Positions 47,610 to 58,492 of a stretch of 64,000 nucleotides of DNA are shown in pieces. Location of the stretch: assembly GCA_021442155.1 (NCBI GenBank), contig CM038215.1, forward strand, positions 3,062,976 to 3,126,975, given 5' to 3'. The notes under the pieces are model-generated. The model had not been told where the DNA came from. It saw only the letters and a list, made by a program, of their open reading frames with translations, and ran no database searches. This DNA comes from Cymbidium sinense (Eukaryota; Streptophyta; Magnoliopsida; Asparagales; Orchidaceae). Positions within the stretch are counted from its first letter, which is position 1. The number at the start of each line of letters is the position of its first letter. Both the position numbers and the translations under genes were made by a program.

Positions 47610-50600
47610 ACAAACAACTAAAATAAACTTGAACCATAAACCTAAACCCCCACCCTAAACCCTAAACCCTAAACCTAAACCCACTAAACCCTAAACCTAA
47701 ACCCACTAAACCCCAAACCCTAAACCTACCCTAATCCCAGATCTTAAACCTGACCACACCTCTGACCCTACCAACCCTAAACTCTCCCTAAACCCTCCTC
47801 ACCCTGGCCCTCCTAAACTAAACCCTCCCTCCAAAAAACCTCCAACCCTACCACTTCCTCTCCTCCAGCTATATCTAAACCCTAAACCTAAATCTTCCTC
47901 TCCCCAGGCCCCTGACCCTAAACCCCTGATCCTGGGCCCTACCCAACTATAACTAAACATAAATACCTAAATAACCACAAACACCTAAACCTAAACTATA
48001 TAAATCTGAGATAAAATAAATAAAACCTAAACCTAAATATAATAAAAGTAAAATAAAATAAAACCTAAACCTAAAATACATAAATAAACTAAAACTAAAA
48101 TAAAACCTAAACTAAACTAAAATAAAATAAACCTAAATATACAAATCAAATAAACTAAACGTGATAAAAATAAACCTAGATAAAATAAATCCCTGCACTC
48201 TAAATCCTCCCTAAACCTCCTCCCCACTCTCAAATCTTCTAAACCCTAAACCACCCACCACAAATCTAAACCCTAATCCCTAAACCTAAACCAAAACCTA
48301 AACCTTAAACCTAAACTAAACCCTAAATCTAAACCTAAACCCTAAACTAAACTAAATAAAATAAAAATAAAATAAATAAAATAAACTAAAAACTTGCATA
48401 AAATAAAAAAATAAAATAAAATATGATCCTGACTAACTAAAACCTAAAATAATAAATATACTATAAAAATAAACTAAAATAAAATAAGTAACCTTAAACT
48501 AAACAAAAAAATAAAATAAACCAAAGAATAAAAAACCTAAATAAAATAAAAACTAAACATTAAATAACAATAAAATAAACCTAAAATAAAACAAAATAAA
48601 AACCCTAAAACTTAAACCCTAAATCCTAAATCTTAAATCCTAAACCTTAAACAATAAACTCTAAGCCCTAAATCCTAAACTTTAGACCTACAACCCTAAA
48701 CTAAACCTAACCAACAATCCCTAAACCCTAAAACCCTAAACAAAACTAAATCCTAAACCCTCTCAAACCCTAAAAAGGCCCTTCTTCCTCTCTAAATACC
48801 CTGACCCTGACCTAAACTGTACCTATGCTCTCTATCCAGGCACTGACACTTCTAAATCATAAATCTTAAATCATAACCCACCCTATCTTAACCCAGGCCA
48901 CATACCTAAACTAACACTAAATCCTAAGCTACCAACTAAATCCTAAATCACTACTGTGACCCTAAATTTTGACAGACCTCTTACTCTCTGCTTTAGATCA
49001 CTGCCGGCTACCCTAAACCACTGCCTTACCTAAACATAAAACCCCAAACCCTAAACCTTAAATCCCTAAACCACCCAAACAACCCCTGACCCAAGATAAA
49101 ACCACAAGCCTCTAAACCCTATCTTAAACTCAACACTAAACACCAGGCCCTGTAACCCTAAACCCTGGGCCTCCACTCTTGCCTTAAACCTGACCATAAA
49201 ACTTTAAACCATAAACCCTAAAATCTACCACCAAACCCTAAACTAAACAAATAAAACCTAAAATAAAATAAAACATAAACCTAAAAAATAAAAAAAATAA
49301 TAATAAAAATAAAAACATAAAATGAAACCCTAAACTTAAAATAAAATAAAATAAACTAATCAAAATAAACTAAAATAAATTAAATAAAAACTTAAACTAA
49401 ACTAAAAATAAAATAAACCTAAGAATAAAAACCCTAAATAAAATAAAAACTAAACTTCAAATAAAAATAAAATAAACCTAAAATAAATAAAAAAATAAAA
49501 AAATAAAGACTAAATAAAAACCTAAACCTAGAAAATAAACCTATAAAATACTAAATAAAGACCTAAACCTAAAAAATAAACTTTAAAATAAAACATAAAA
49601 AATAAAAAATAAATCCTAAACCTTAAACTAAAAAAAAAAACTTAAACCTAAAATAAAAATAAAATAAAAAACTAAAATAAAAATAAAGCTAAACTAAAAT
49701 AAACTAAACTAAAATAAATAAAACATAAACCTAAATCGAAAATAAACTAAACATAAACCCTAAACTCAAAAAAATAAAAGAAATTAAAAATAAACCTAAA
49801 CCTACACTAAAAATAAAATGTAAAAATAAACTTAAAATAAAACCTAAACCTAAACCTTCAAAAAATAAATCAAAACCTAAACAGAAAACTAAACTAAAAA
49901 ATAAAGATAAAACTAAACCTAATCATAGAAAATAAACAAAATTAAAAAACCTACACCTAAACCCTAAATTCTAATCCCTAAACTAAAACTTGAACCCTAA
50001 ACCCTAAACCCTAAACACTAAATCCCTAAACCCTAAACCATAGACACTAAAACTTGAACCCTAAAACCTAAACCCTAAACCCAAAAATAATAAAAAAATA
50101 CCCTAAACCCTCAACCCTAAAAAGTTAATAACTTAAACGTAAACTAAATAAAACATAAAATTAAACTAAAATAAAATAAAAAAATTAAATTAAATTAGAA
50201 CATAAACTAAAACCTAAACCCTAAGAAAAAATAAAATAAAAAATAAAAACTAAACTAAAATAAAATAAATAAAAACTTAAACTAAACTAAAAGCATAAAT
50301 AAAACTAAACTTAAAATAAAATAAAATCAACCTAAAATAAAGGAAATAAAATAAATAAAACCTAAACCTAAATAATAAACCCAAAATAAACCTAAACTAA
50401 ATAAAAAATAAAACCTAAACCCTAAACTAAAAAAATAAAATAAATAAATAAATAAACCTAAACTTAAATAAATAAAACCTAAACCTACTATGCACTTTAT
50501 AAAATAAAATAAACTAAAAATAAATTGAAACCTAAACTAAAAAATAAAACTTAAAAATAAACCTAAAATAAAAACCAAAAACCTACACATAAAAAAATAA

Positions 50601-52095
50601 AATAAAAACCTAAACCAAAACCTAAAAATAAAAAAAAAGAGAACATAAATCTAAGAAATAAACTAAAAATAGAACTAAACTAAATCCTAAACCTAAACCT
50701 AAACCTAAACCTAAAAGCTAAACTAAAATATAAAATATAAATAACAAATAAATAAATCAACTAAAACTAAACTAAAAAAATAAATCAATATAGAAATAAA
50801 CTAAACTAAAATAGATAAAATAAAATAAATAAACCCTACTTGCTAATTAAACATTAATTAGATTAAAAATTAAAGAACACTTAACCCTAAACTCTCTAAA
50901 CCCACCTCTATACACTAACCCTAGACAACTCTAAATCCTGATCCCGACCTCCCTCCTTTCACAAAACTCTAAACTCTCTATCCTAAACTAACCCTAAACC
51001 CTAAACCTTAACGTGACCCACTCTCTAAACCTAAACCTCCCTAAACCATAAAACCATAAATCCTCCCCACATAAACCCTAAACCTTCAACCATCCTCTAA
51101 ACCCTCCACAAAACTAAACCTAATGTCTAAACTCCTTAAAACCCTAAACCCACCCCCAAACCCTAAGCTAACCTTAAACCCTAAACTAACCTTAAACCCT
51201 AAAGCCAAGCCTAAAAAAAATAAACTAAACTAAAATAAAATAAATAAATGAAATAAAATAAACTAAAAATAAATAAATAAATTAAACTAAAAAATTAGCT
51301 AAGATATACTAAATAAAAAAATAAAATAAACCTAAATAAATTAAACTAAACTAAAACTTAAACTAAACTAAATAAACTAAAATATATAAACTAAAAAAAT
51401 AAAACCTAAACAAAATTAAAATAAATAAACTAAATAAATAAACCTAAACTAGAAACCTAAACTAAAAACCAGAAAACTTAAACCTAAACTAAAAAATTAA
51501 AACCTAAACCTAAATAAAATAAATAAACTAAATTGAATAAACTAAATAAACTTAAACCTAAACTAAACCTAAACCTAAAAAAAATGAAATAAATTAAAAC
51601 CTAAACCTAAACTTAAACTAAAAATAAATAAATAAAAATAAAAATAAACTAAATAAATAAACTAAAACTTAAACCTAAAAAAATAAAATAAAACCTAAAA
51701 AACTAAACTCAAATAAACTAAACTAAAAATATAAAATAAAAAGTAAAATAAAATAAACCTAAACTTAAAATTAAATAAATAAAAAATCAAAATAAATAAA
51801 CCTAAAATTAACTAAATAAATTAATATAAACCTAAACTAAACTAAATTAAATAAATAAAAATTTACTAAACTTAGACCCTAAATAAATAAACCTAAACCT
51901 AAACTAAACTAAAAATAAACTAAACAAAATAAAATACCCTAAAATAAACTAAAAGTAAACCTAAAATAAATAAAAAATAAACTAAACTAAAATAAACTAA
52001 ACTAAACTAAACTAAATAAAATAAACTAAAAAATAAATTAAATAAAACCTAAACCTTAACCTAAGCTAAACTAAATAAACCTAAACTAACCAAAC
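47610..52095 (+). repeat. Disordered telomere-like and A/C-rich repeat with G/C-rich patches
   Basis: Degenerate heptamers and AAATAAA/CCTAAA sequence with no clear tag or GRP fragment for about 4.5 kb. Patches with CCCTGACC, GGCCC and CTCC words occur at 47640-47960, 48690-49210 and 50880-51160. No coding signal was found. The region is more scrambled than the left two thirds of the window. Confidence 0.7.
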
Positions 52096-52486
52096 AAACA
52101 CCCAGGGCCTCTTCTCTCTGGCAGTTTTCATTTCCTCTTTGTAGCGCACCCTCGACTAGGGATCTCTACTATTTTGGCTTTAGTTTGTCTGATTCCAAAT
52201 GTTGATCGGCATCTGGCTGATTGCGTAATGCTCCGTTCTTAATCTTGACTACTATGGTGAGTTCATTTCCTATGGCTCCACCTCAAAGACTTAAAAGCTT
52301 ACTGATTTGATTGAAGTGAATGATAAGCTTGCCAATTTCTAAAATATGGAAGAGACTTGCTAATGCCAAAAAGTGGCTAGTAAACATATTACGGATGGTG
52401 ACAGGAATACTAGATATTTCCATGCTTTGGTTAACAAAAAAAGATCTTTCAATAATATTCTAAATAATGATAATGGAGTTTAGATT

Positions 52487-53620
52487 TTGGAGAATAATGA
52501 GATTAAGGATTCGACTATTAATTACTTTAGAAATAAGATTAATAAGAATTGCTCTTATGAAGCTATTTCTAATTCTCAACTGATTCCTTCTATTATAAAT
52601 AATAATGATAATGATTTGCTTGCCTTGGTGCCTAATGAAGTGGAAATTCTTGAAGTTCTTAATAGCATGAACACTGATTTTATTTCTGGTCTTGAGGGTT
52701 TCACTACTCAATTTTTTAGAAATGTTGGTTTATCATTAAAAATGATTTGATTGAAGCTATCATTGATTTTTTTAATGGTAATCCTTTTCTGAGATATTTT
52801 TTAGTACTTCTATCATTCTCATTCCAAAGAAAAATAACCTAGATTATTGGTGTGATTATAGATCTATTAGTCTTTGCAGTTTCTTCAATAAGCTGATATC
52901 CAAAATCCTTACCAACATACTTAATCTTTACTTAATAGACTTATTCTCTCAACCAAACTAGTTTTGTTAGAGGTAAATCTATTTCTGATAATATTTTACT
53001 TGCCCAAGAATTAATTCATAATCTTGATGCCAAGAATAGAGGAGGCCACATTCTTTTCAAACTTGATATTACTAAAGCTTTTGATAATATCTCTTGGGAT
53101 TTCCTTTGCCATATTCTAGATTTATTTGGGTTTTCTAAAAAATTTATTTTTCTCATTAAAAATTGTATCAATAATGCCTTATTTTTGATTTTGTTTAATG
53201 AGGAAGCTTTATGCTTCTTTCCCTCTTCTCATGGATTAAGACAAGGGGATCCCTTATCTCCAGATTTATTTATTATTACTGTTGAGTAGTTATCTAGGAG
53301 CATCAATGACTTATTCTTAAATAATTCTAGTACATACTATAGGACCCTTGGTGGTCTCCTTGTTTCCCATCTAATTTTGCTAATGATTTCATCATTTTCT
53401 GCAAAGCTTCCATTAATCACATCGACCATCTTAAGAATTTTTTAAATAAAGTTGGTAGAGAAAGTGGCCTTTCGATCAATGATAACAAATATTATTTTAT
53501 CATGTACTCTAACAACTCAAATAATATTATCAATCAAATCCTTCATATCACAAATGTTAAACATCAACACTTACCTCTTAAGTACTTTGGTGCTCCAATC
53601 TTTAAAAGCCCTAAATGTTC
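52487..53620 (+). pseudogene. LINE B ORF2, reverse transcriptase domain relic
   Basis: Motifs in order: LEGFTTQFFRN, then IPKKNNLDYWCDYRSISLC-like sequence, QTSFVRGKSISDNILLAQE, FKLDITKAFDNISW, HGLRQGDPLSPDLFII and a tail with PLKYFGAPIF near 53570-53610. LRQGDPLSP is intact here (53230-53260), unlike LINE A. The catalytic FADD reads FAND (53376-53387), so the first active-site Asp is replaced by Asn. A TAG follows TVE near 53287. Dead but better preserved in blocks 3 and 4 than LINE A. Confidence 0.87.
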
Positions 53621-54660
53621 CCATCTCTTTGATGAGAAAATTCAAAAAATTTCAAATAAAATATATGTTTGGGAACTCCATTTATTGTTCTTTGGTGGTA
53701 GGCTCACTATCCTTAAATGCACTCTCAACTCTATGCATCTTTATTTGATTCAAACCATTATTCCCACTAATGTTACTCTTATCAAAATTGATCATTTGCT
53801 TAACAAATTTTTTTGGGGCTCTAATAATTCTATCAAAAGAATGTCTTATACATCTTGGAATAAATGTTGTGGTTTTTTGGGTGAAGGTGCTCTTGGTTGC
53901 AAACCTATTTGTGAAGCTATCACTACTTTCTCTCGTAAACTTTGGTGAAATTTTGGAAAGAATGATAGCCTTCAGGCTAATTTTATGATGAAACATTTTG
54001 TCAAGGTAAACACCCTCTTAACTGTGCTTATAAAGTTGGTGACTCTCTGGTTTGGAAAAGGCATTGTTCCATTAAATGGATTGCTAAATCATTAATTTCT
54101 TGGGGTATCTAGTCGGGATCTTCTTTCTTTTGGCAAGACAATTAGATTGGCAATGGTTCGATTGACACCCAATTATGTACGCACTCTGCTACTATCAAAG
54201 TTAATTATTTTTGGCTTAATAATAATTGGAATGAAAATAAACTTGATAACTATATCCCTACTTCTCTTTTTGACAACTTTAAAAATATTCCTATTACTTC
54301 TAACAAATCAGATCAAATTCTTTTTAAACTTTCTCATAATGGTGATTTTGTTCTTAAAGAGGTTTGGAACTTTATTAGAGATACACTTTAGCCTTCAAAT
54401 ATTTTTATTAAACTTTGGAACAATATCATTCCCATTTCTTATTCAGTTTTAGCTTGGATGATTTTGAATAACCATTTTCCTGTGAACTCTTTGCTCTATA
54501 CTAAAGGGTTTTGTTTACCATCAAAATGCTATTTTTTCTTTCATATTGAAAATGTAAATCATGTCTTTATCAATGGTGCTAATGTTTCTAAATTATGGTT
54601 TTGGTCTGATGATTTATTTAATACCAACTATTTTCATGGCTCTCTTTCTTTATAGCAACT
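53621..54660 (+). pseudogene. LINE B ORF2, post-RT and zinc-binding region relic
   Basis: The 53502-53948 frame gives IQKISNKIYVWELHLLFFGG, TLIKIDHLLNKFFWGSNN, SYTSWNKCCGFLGEGALG and TFSRKLW. The zf-RVT-like segment lies at 54470-54655: LPSKCYFFFHIENVNHVF then KLWFWSDDLF. The second Cys pair position seen in LINE A (CYCC) is CYFF here. Interrupted by TGA at 53946 and by frameshifts. Confidence 0.75.
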
Positions 54661-54951
54661 TGTTGAAGCCGTTTTAAAACACTATGAAAGGTCATATAAA
54701 AGTTTTAATTGCTATTACCCTTATCGGTTCATCGGATGGATGTGTATGATATATTTGTATTCCTATGAACCATAAAAGGATTCTGGATAGAACTAAAGAA
54801 AAAAATGCATGCTCTTTTTAATGACAGTCTTATTCGTAACATTCATTTTAGAGGTTACAAATTTGCGTCTGAAAAATTGGGTATCTTTCTGCATGATTTT
54901 GACCCTCATAAAAGTGCTAGAATTATCTATTAGATTAAATGTAAAGACAAT

Positions 54952-55424
54952 GTGGTTAAAGTTAATACTGATGGTTTTGTTACTTCCAATAAATATGGTT
55001 GTGGTGGTATCCTTAAAGATTCTAAAGGTACTATCATTTGTACTTTTGCCCACCCACTCAAAGCCTATTATGTTCTCTTTTCTGAGCTTATGGTTATTAA
55101 TAAAGCAAATGATATTTGTTTGAATAGAGGTTTCCTCAACATCGGGATTGAAGTTGATGCTCACTTGCTTTTTGATTTCCTTAATTCCAATAAAAATGAG
55201 AGTGGTGAATTATTTTATCTTCTTAATCATACTAAAGTTCTACTTTCTCAAGTTTCTTTTAAATTTTTCACATCCTTTGTGAAGGTAATGTTTGTGCTGA
55301 TTATTTAGCTAATTTGGGTGTCAACTTGACTGAGTTCACTTTATTTGACAACCAAACTTTGCCTAAATTATTAAGAGGTTTGGTTAATATGGATAATACT
55401 GGATTGCCTTATCTCAGATTATAA
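54952..55424 (+). pseudogene. LINE B ORF2, C-terminal RNase H domain relic
   Basis: The frame of 54952-55308 shows VKVNTDGFVTSNKYGCGGIL, then SELMVINKANDIC and IGIEVDAHLLFDFLN. A frameshift near 55265 moves the end (CADYLANLG, then PYLRL-stop at 55422-55424) into another frame. The Asp, Glu, Asp and final Asp expected in RNase H are all present across the two frames, so the domain itself was intact until the shift. Most similar part of LINE B to LINE A. Confidence 0.82.
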
Positions 55425-57323
55425 TTTCTTTGATTGGTTTTAACCCTTTTTGATGATCATTTGTTTTTTTTAGCATTGTTAAACCATCTTTGGGTTATGT
55501 TCAACTTCTAATTTTCCCACTTCAATTTTTGTTTTTTTTCTGGCCTATTTTTTGCTCCCATATGGTTTTTGCTAGTGCAGCATAGGGTGTTTTGGTTTTT
55601 TCAGCTTGGTGGTTGGTAACTGTCTCACTGGGCTTTTATCAAAATTCTTCCTTGGGTATTTCCTATTTCCTTCTTCTAGGTTGCAGCTTTAGCTGGTGTA
55701 GGAATTTCATTCTGTATGGGCTTTTCCTCTTTTCTAGCCTCCCTACAAATCTATTATACCTGCTATTGTGGTGGTGGACTATGTGGCTTGGTTGGCTAGC
55801 AATTTTTGCTATTTGGGTTGGTTGGATGGTTAATTTGGAAGGTTTATCTCTTGCTTGTTTTTGGCATGGTGAAGGTGGTTGGCTAGCTATTTATTGATTG
55901 GGGTTCGGTGGTTGTTGGGATTGTTTCTGGTTGGATTATTTTGGTTATGGGTTGGACCTCCTCTTGTAATACTTAGGCTTTGGGTTTGGGTATTGTTTGA
56001 AATGGCGGGTTGACAGCTGCTGCATGGCTGTTATTGGGCCTTGGCTGCTAGTTTTTTTTTCCTTTATTGAGCTATTTTTATTATTTAGCTTGTTATATAT
56101 CTTACTGGGCTACGTATCTTTCTGTATTTGGCTTGTTTTTCTACCCTTCTGGATGGGTTTTTCTTTTGCCTTGATTGGGTTTGGAGGTTGTTGTTTTCCC
56201 ATTCGCCTTCCTGAGCTATTTTGGATGCTTCTAACTTGATGACTGTTGTTGGTCTTGATACTGATGTTTTTGGGTTGATGACTTGGATCTTCTTCTGTTG
56301 AGGTGGTTCTCTAGGAGGATTAGTTGGATAGTCATTTGTATTATTTATTTTGGCTAGCTGGACTGGTTGGAGGAGTGGCTATCTTGGCTATTTTTATCTG
56401 CTCCTTTTGTGACTGCTTTAGGAAATTACTAGTTGTCTTTCTATGATTGTTTTCTTTTGGTTTCCGCCTACTTGGTCTCATCTCTCTTGGCTATAGAAGA
56501 ACACCCTCTTCTTGTAGGGATGGAAACTTTGCTCCCCACCCCTCTTGCTGTTAGGCTAGATTTTTTTGTTTGGTGACTGGAGGATCTGAGCACTTATGGC
56601 CTTCCTTTTTGCTCTTGTCTGTCTCTTTTTAGTGTTGTTAACCATATCATGATGTTTACTCATCTTGAATTGGTTATTCTCATTTGGTGGCATCTCTGGT
56701 GGTGCTCCTTCTATTTTGCTACTATCCTTGCTGGTTGCTTAACCACCTATCTTTTTAAGCTTCAATGTTCTGGTGGATTGGTGGTCGGTTGCTATATTTG
56801 TTGTTTTGATGATTTTGCATGCTTGCTGGAGGACCGTCTTTGGATTATGTGTGACACTTGACAATGATGGCCTTTATGTTTCCCACTCTTTCTTCTTTTA
56901 GCTGTTAGCGCTATATGTAAGTGTGACCGTCTTGCTCCTTGAGATGATTGTAACTAAGCCTGAGCCTTTTCTTTACTTTATTCCTTTTGTCTTCTCTTAC
57001 TCTTTATGCTTAATTAATTGTACTCATCCTTTCAAAATTATGTTGTGGATTTCTTTTACAGGCTGGAAGACTCTTTTAGGTGGATCTTATTGGCATCAAA
57101 AGGACCAGATGAAGTTGGTTGTTGCATACATGGATTTTCTTTTGTTGTTTATTTGGCTGCTTTTTTTTTTGCTTTCATTCCTTAATTAATGTAATAGTAA
57201 GGGAGTTTATCTCTTTAGGACTTACTGCATCTCTTTGAGCATTAGCTTAGAGATTTAATCCCTTTAAGAACTTTGTACCTTCTCTTTGTGGCAATAAAAT
57301 TTCCTGATTTTCCTAACAAAAAA
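55425..57323 (+). other. LINE B 3' UTR and tail
   Basis: T/G-rich, non-coding, with a GGTTTTTTCAGCTTGGTGG word near 55595 that resembles the 5' landmark of the ORF-less elements (GGTTTTTTCGGCCTAGTGG). This supports those elements being 3' UTR-only derivatives. The tail has TAACTAAGCCTGAGCC near 56950, TTCTTTTACAGGCTGG near 57051, CCTTTAAGAACTTTGTA and GTGGCAATAAAAT. Open frames within it are Trp/Leu/Phe-rich shadows. Confidence 0.75.
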
Positions 57324-58449
57324 TAAAAACCCTAAACCCTAAACCATAAACCCTAACCATAACCCTAAACACTAAAACTGTAATCATTAAACCCTAAAGT
57401 AATCCTAAACTAAAACTTTCTCTAAAAATAAATACCATAAACTAAACCTCAAACCATAAGCCAAAACCCTAAAGTCTAAACCTTGCCCTACCCTAAACTA
57501 AACCCTAAGCTGACCTCCCTACCCTCTAATCAACCCTAAATCCTAAACCATAATCCTGATCACTGATCACTACCCACTCTATATCCATCAGGCCCAGATC
57601 TAAACAGACCCTAACCCTACTTACAATAAATCCTAAAACCCTAAAGGCACAGGCTAAACCCTACCAGCCACCCACTGGGCCATTGATCTTAAACTAGGAC
57701 CCCAGGCCCTAAAACTAAATAAAAGGACACTAAAGCCCAGTACTAGAGCCCTAACCCTGACCCTAAACCTTAAAATCTACCACAACCCTAAACCTGACCT
57801 AAACATGAAATAAAAACCTAAAAACATAAACTTAAAATAAATAAATAAAATTGAAACCTAAATATATTAAAAAAAGAAAATAAATAAAAACCTAAACTAA
57901 AACCTAAACCTAAACCTAAAAATAAAATCAAATAAACTAATAAAAATAAAATAAAATAAAATAAAACCTAAAAATAAAAAATAAAATCTAAACCTAAAAA
58001 TAAAATAAAAATAAAACTAAACTAAAAAATAAACAAAAACCTAAACCTACACCAAAAAATAAAGTAAAATAAAAAACCTAAACTAAAACAAATAAACCTA
58101 AATAAATAAATACTAAAATAAATAAAAAATAAACTAATTAAATCTAAACCACCGGTTTACTTAATTTTTTCATAAAACCATAAACCCTAAATCCTAAAAC
58201 TAACCTAAATTAACTCTAAACCCAGAACCTACAATCCCAAAACCTAAACCTAAACATAAAAATAAAATAAAAATAAAACTCAACTACAAAATAAACCTAA
58301 ACCTTAACCTAAACCTAAAAAATAAATAAAAATGAAACATCTAAACTAAAATAAATAAACATAAACTAATTGAACTAAAATAAACATAAATAAAAATAAA
58401 AAATAAAATAAACTGAAATAAAAACATAAATCAAATCAACTAAATAAAC
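57324..58449 (+). repeat. Degenerate telomere-like, G/C-patch and A/C-rich module with tag
   Basis: Heptamers to about 57480, a G/C-rich patch at 57480-57790, then an A/C-rich module with a tag at 58149-58167 (CCACCGGTTTACTTAATTT), then more A/C-rich sequence. Confidence 0.72.
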
Positions 58450-58492
58450 AAAAGAAGAAATGATGAATTTGAATTTTTTCTCTATTAAAAAT
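58450..58492 (+). pseudogene. GRP fragment, copy 12: last 43 bases of the 3' UTR relic only
   Basis: AAAGAAGAAATGATGAATTT and TTTCTCTATTAAAAATAACC match the extreme 3' end of the GRP fragment. GATGAATTTGAATT is the variant of copies 5 and 7, so this remnant belongs to that lineage. A/C-rich module abuts it on the left, so the rest was removed by a deletion joining module to 3' UTR. Confidence 0.75.

Larger units (their letters stand above)
52096..57323 (+). mobile_element. L1-like non-LTR retrotransposon, LINE B (about 5.2 kb, dead)
   Basis: Related to LINE A but lacking ORF1 and the endonuclease domain. About 180 bases of unmatched 5' sequence (from CCCAGGGCCTCTTCTC near 52101) join at about 52282 to sequence matching LINE A from 11795. 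The ORF2 reverse transcriptase, zinc-binding region and RNase H follow, then a 1.9-kb 3' UTR ending GTGGCAATAAAATTTCC and an A run before AAACCCTAAACCC. Frameshifts and stops throughout. The tail is diverged from LINE A, suggesting a separate subfamily. Confidence 0.87.
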
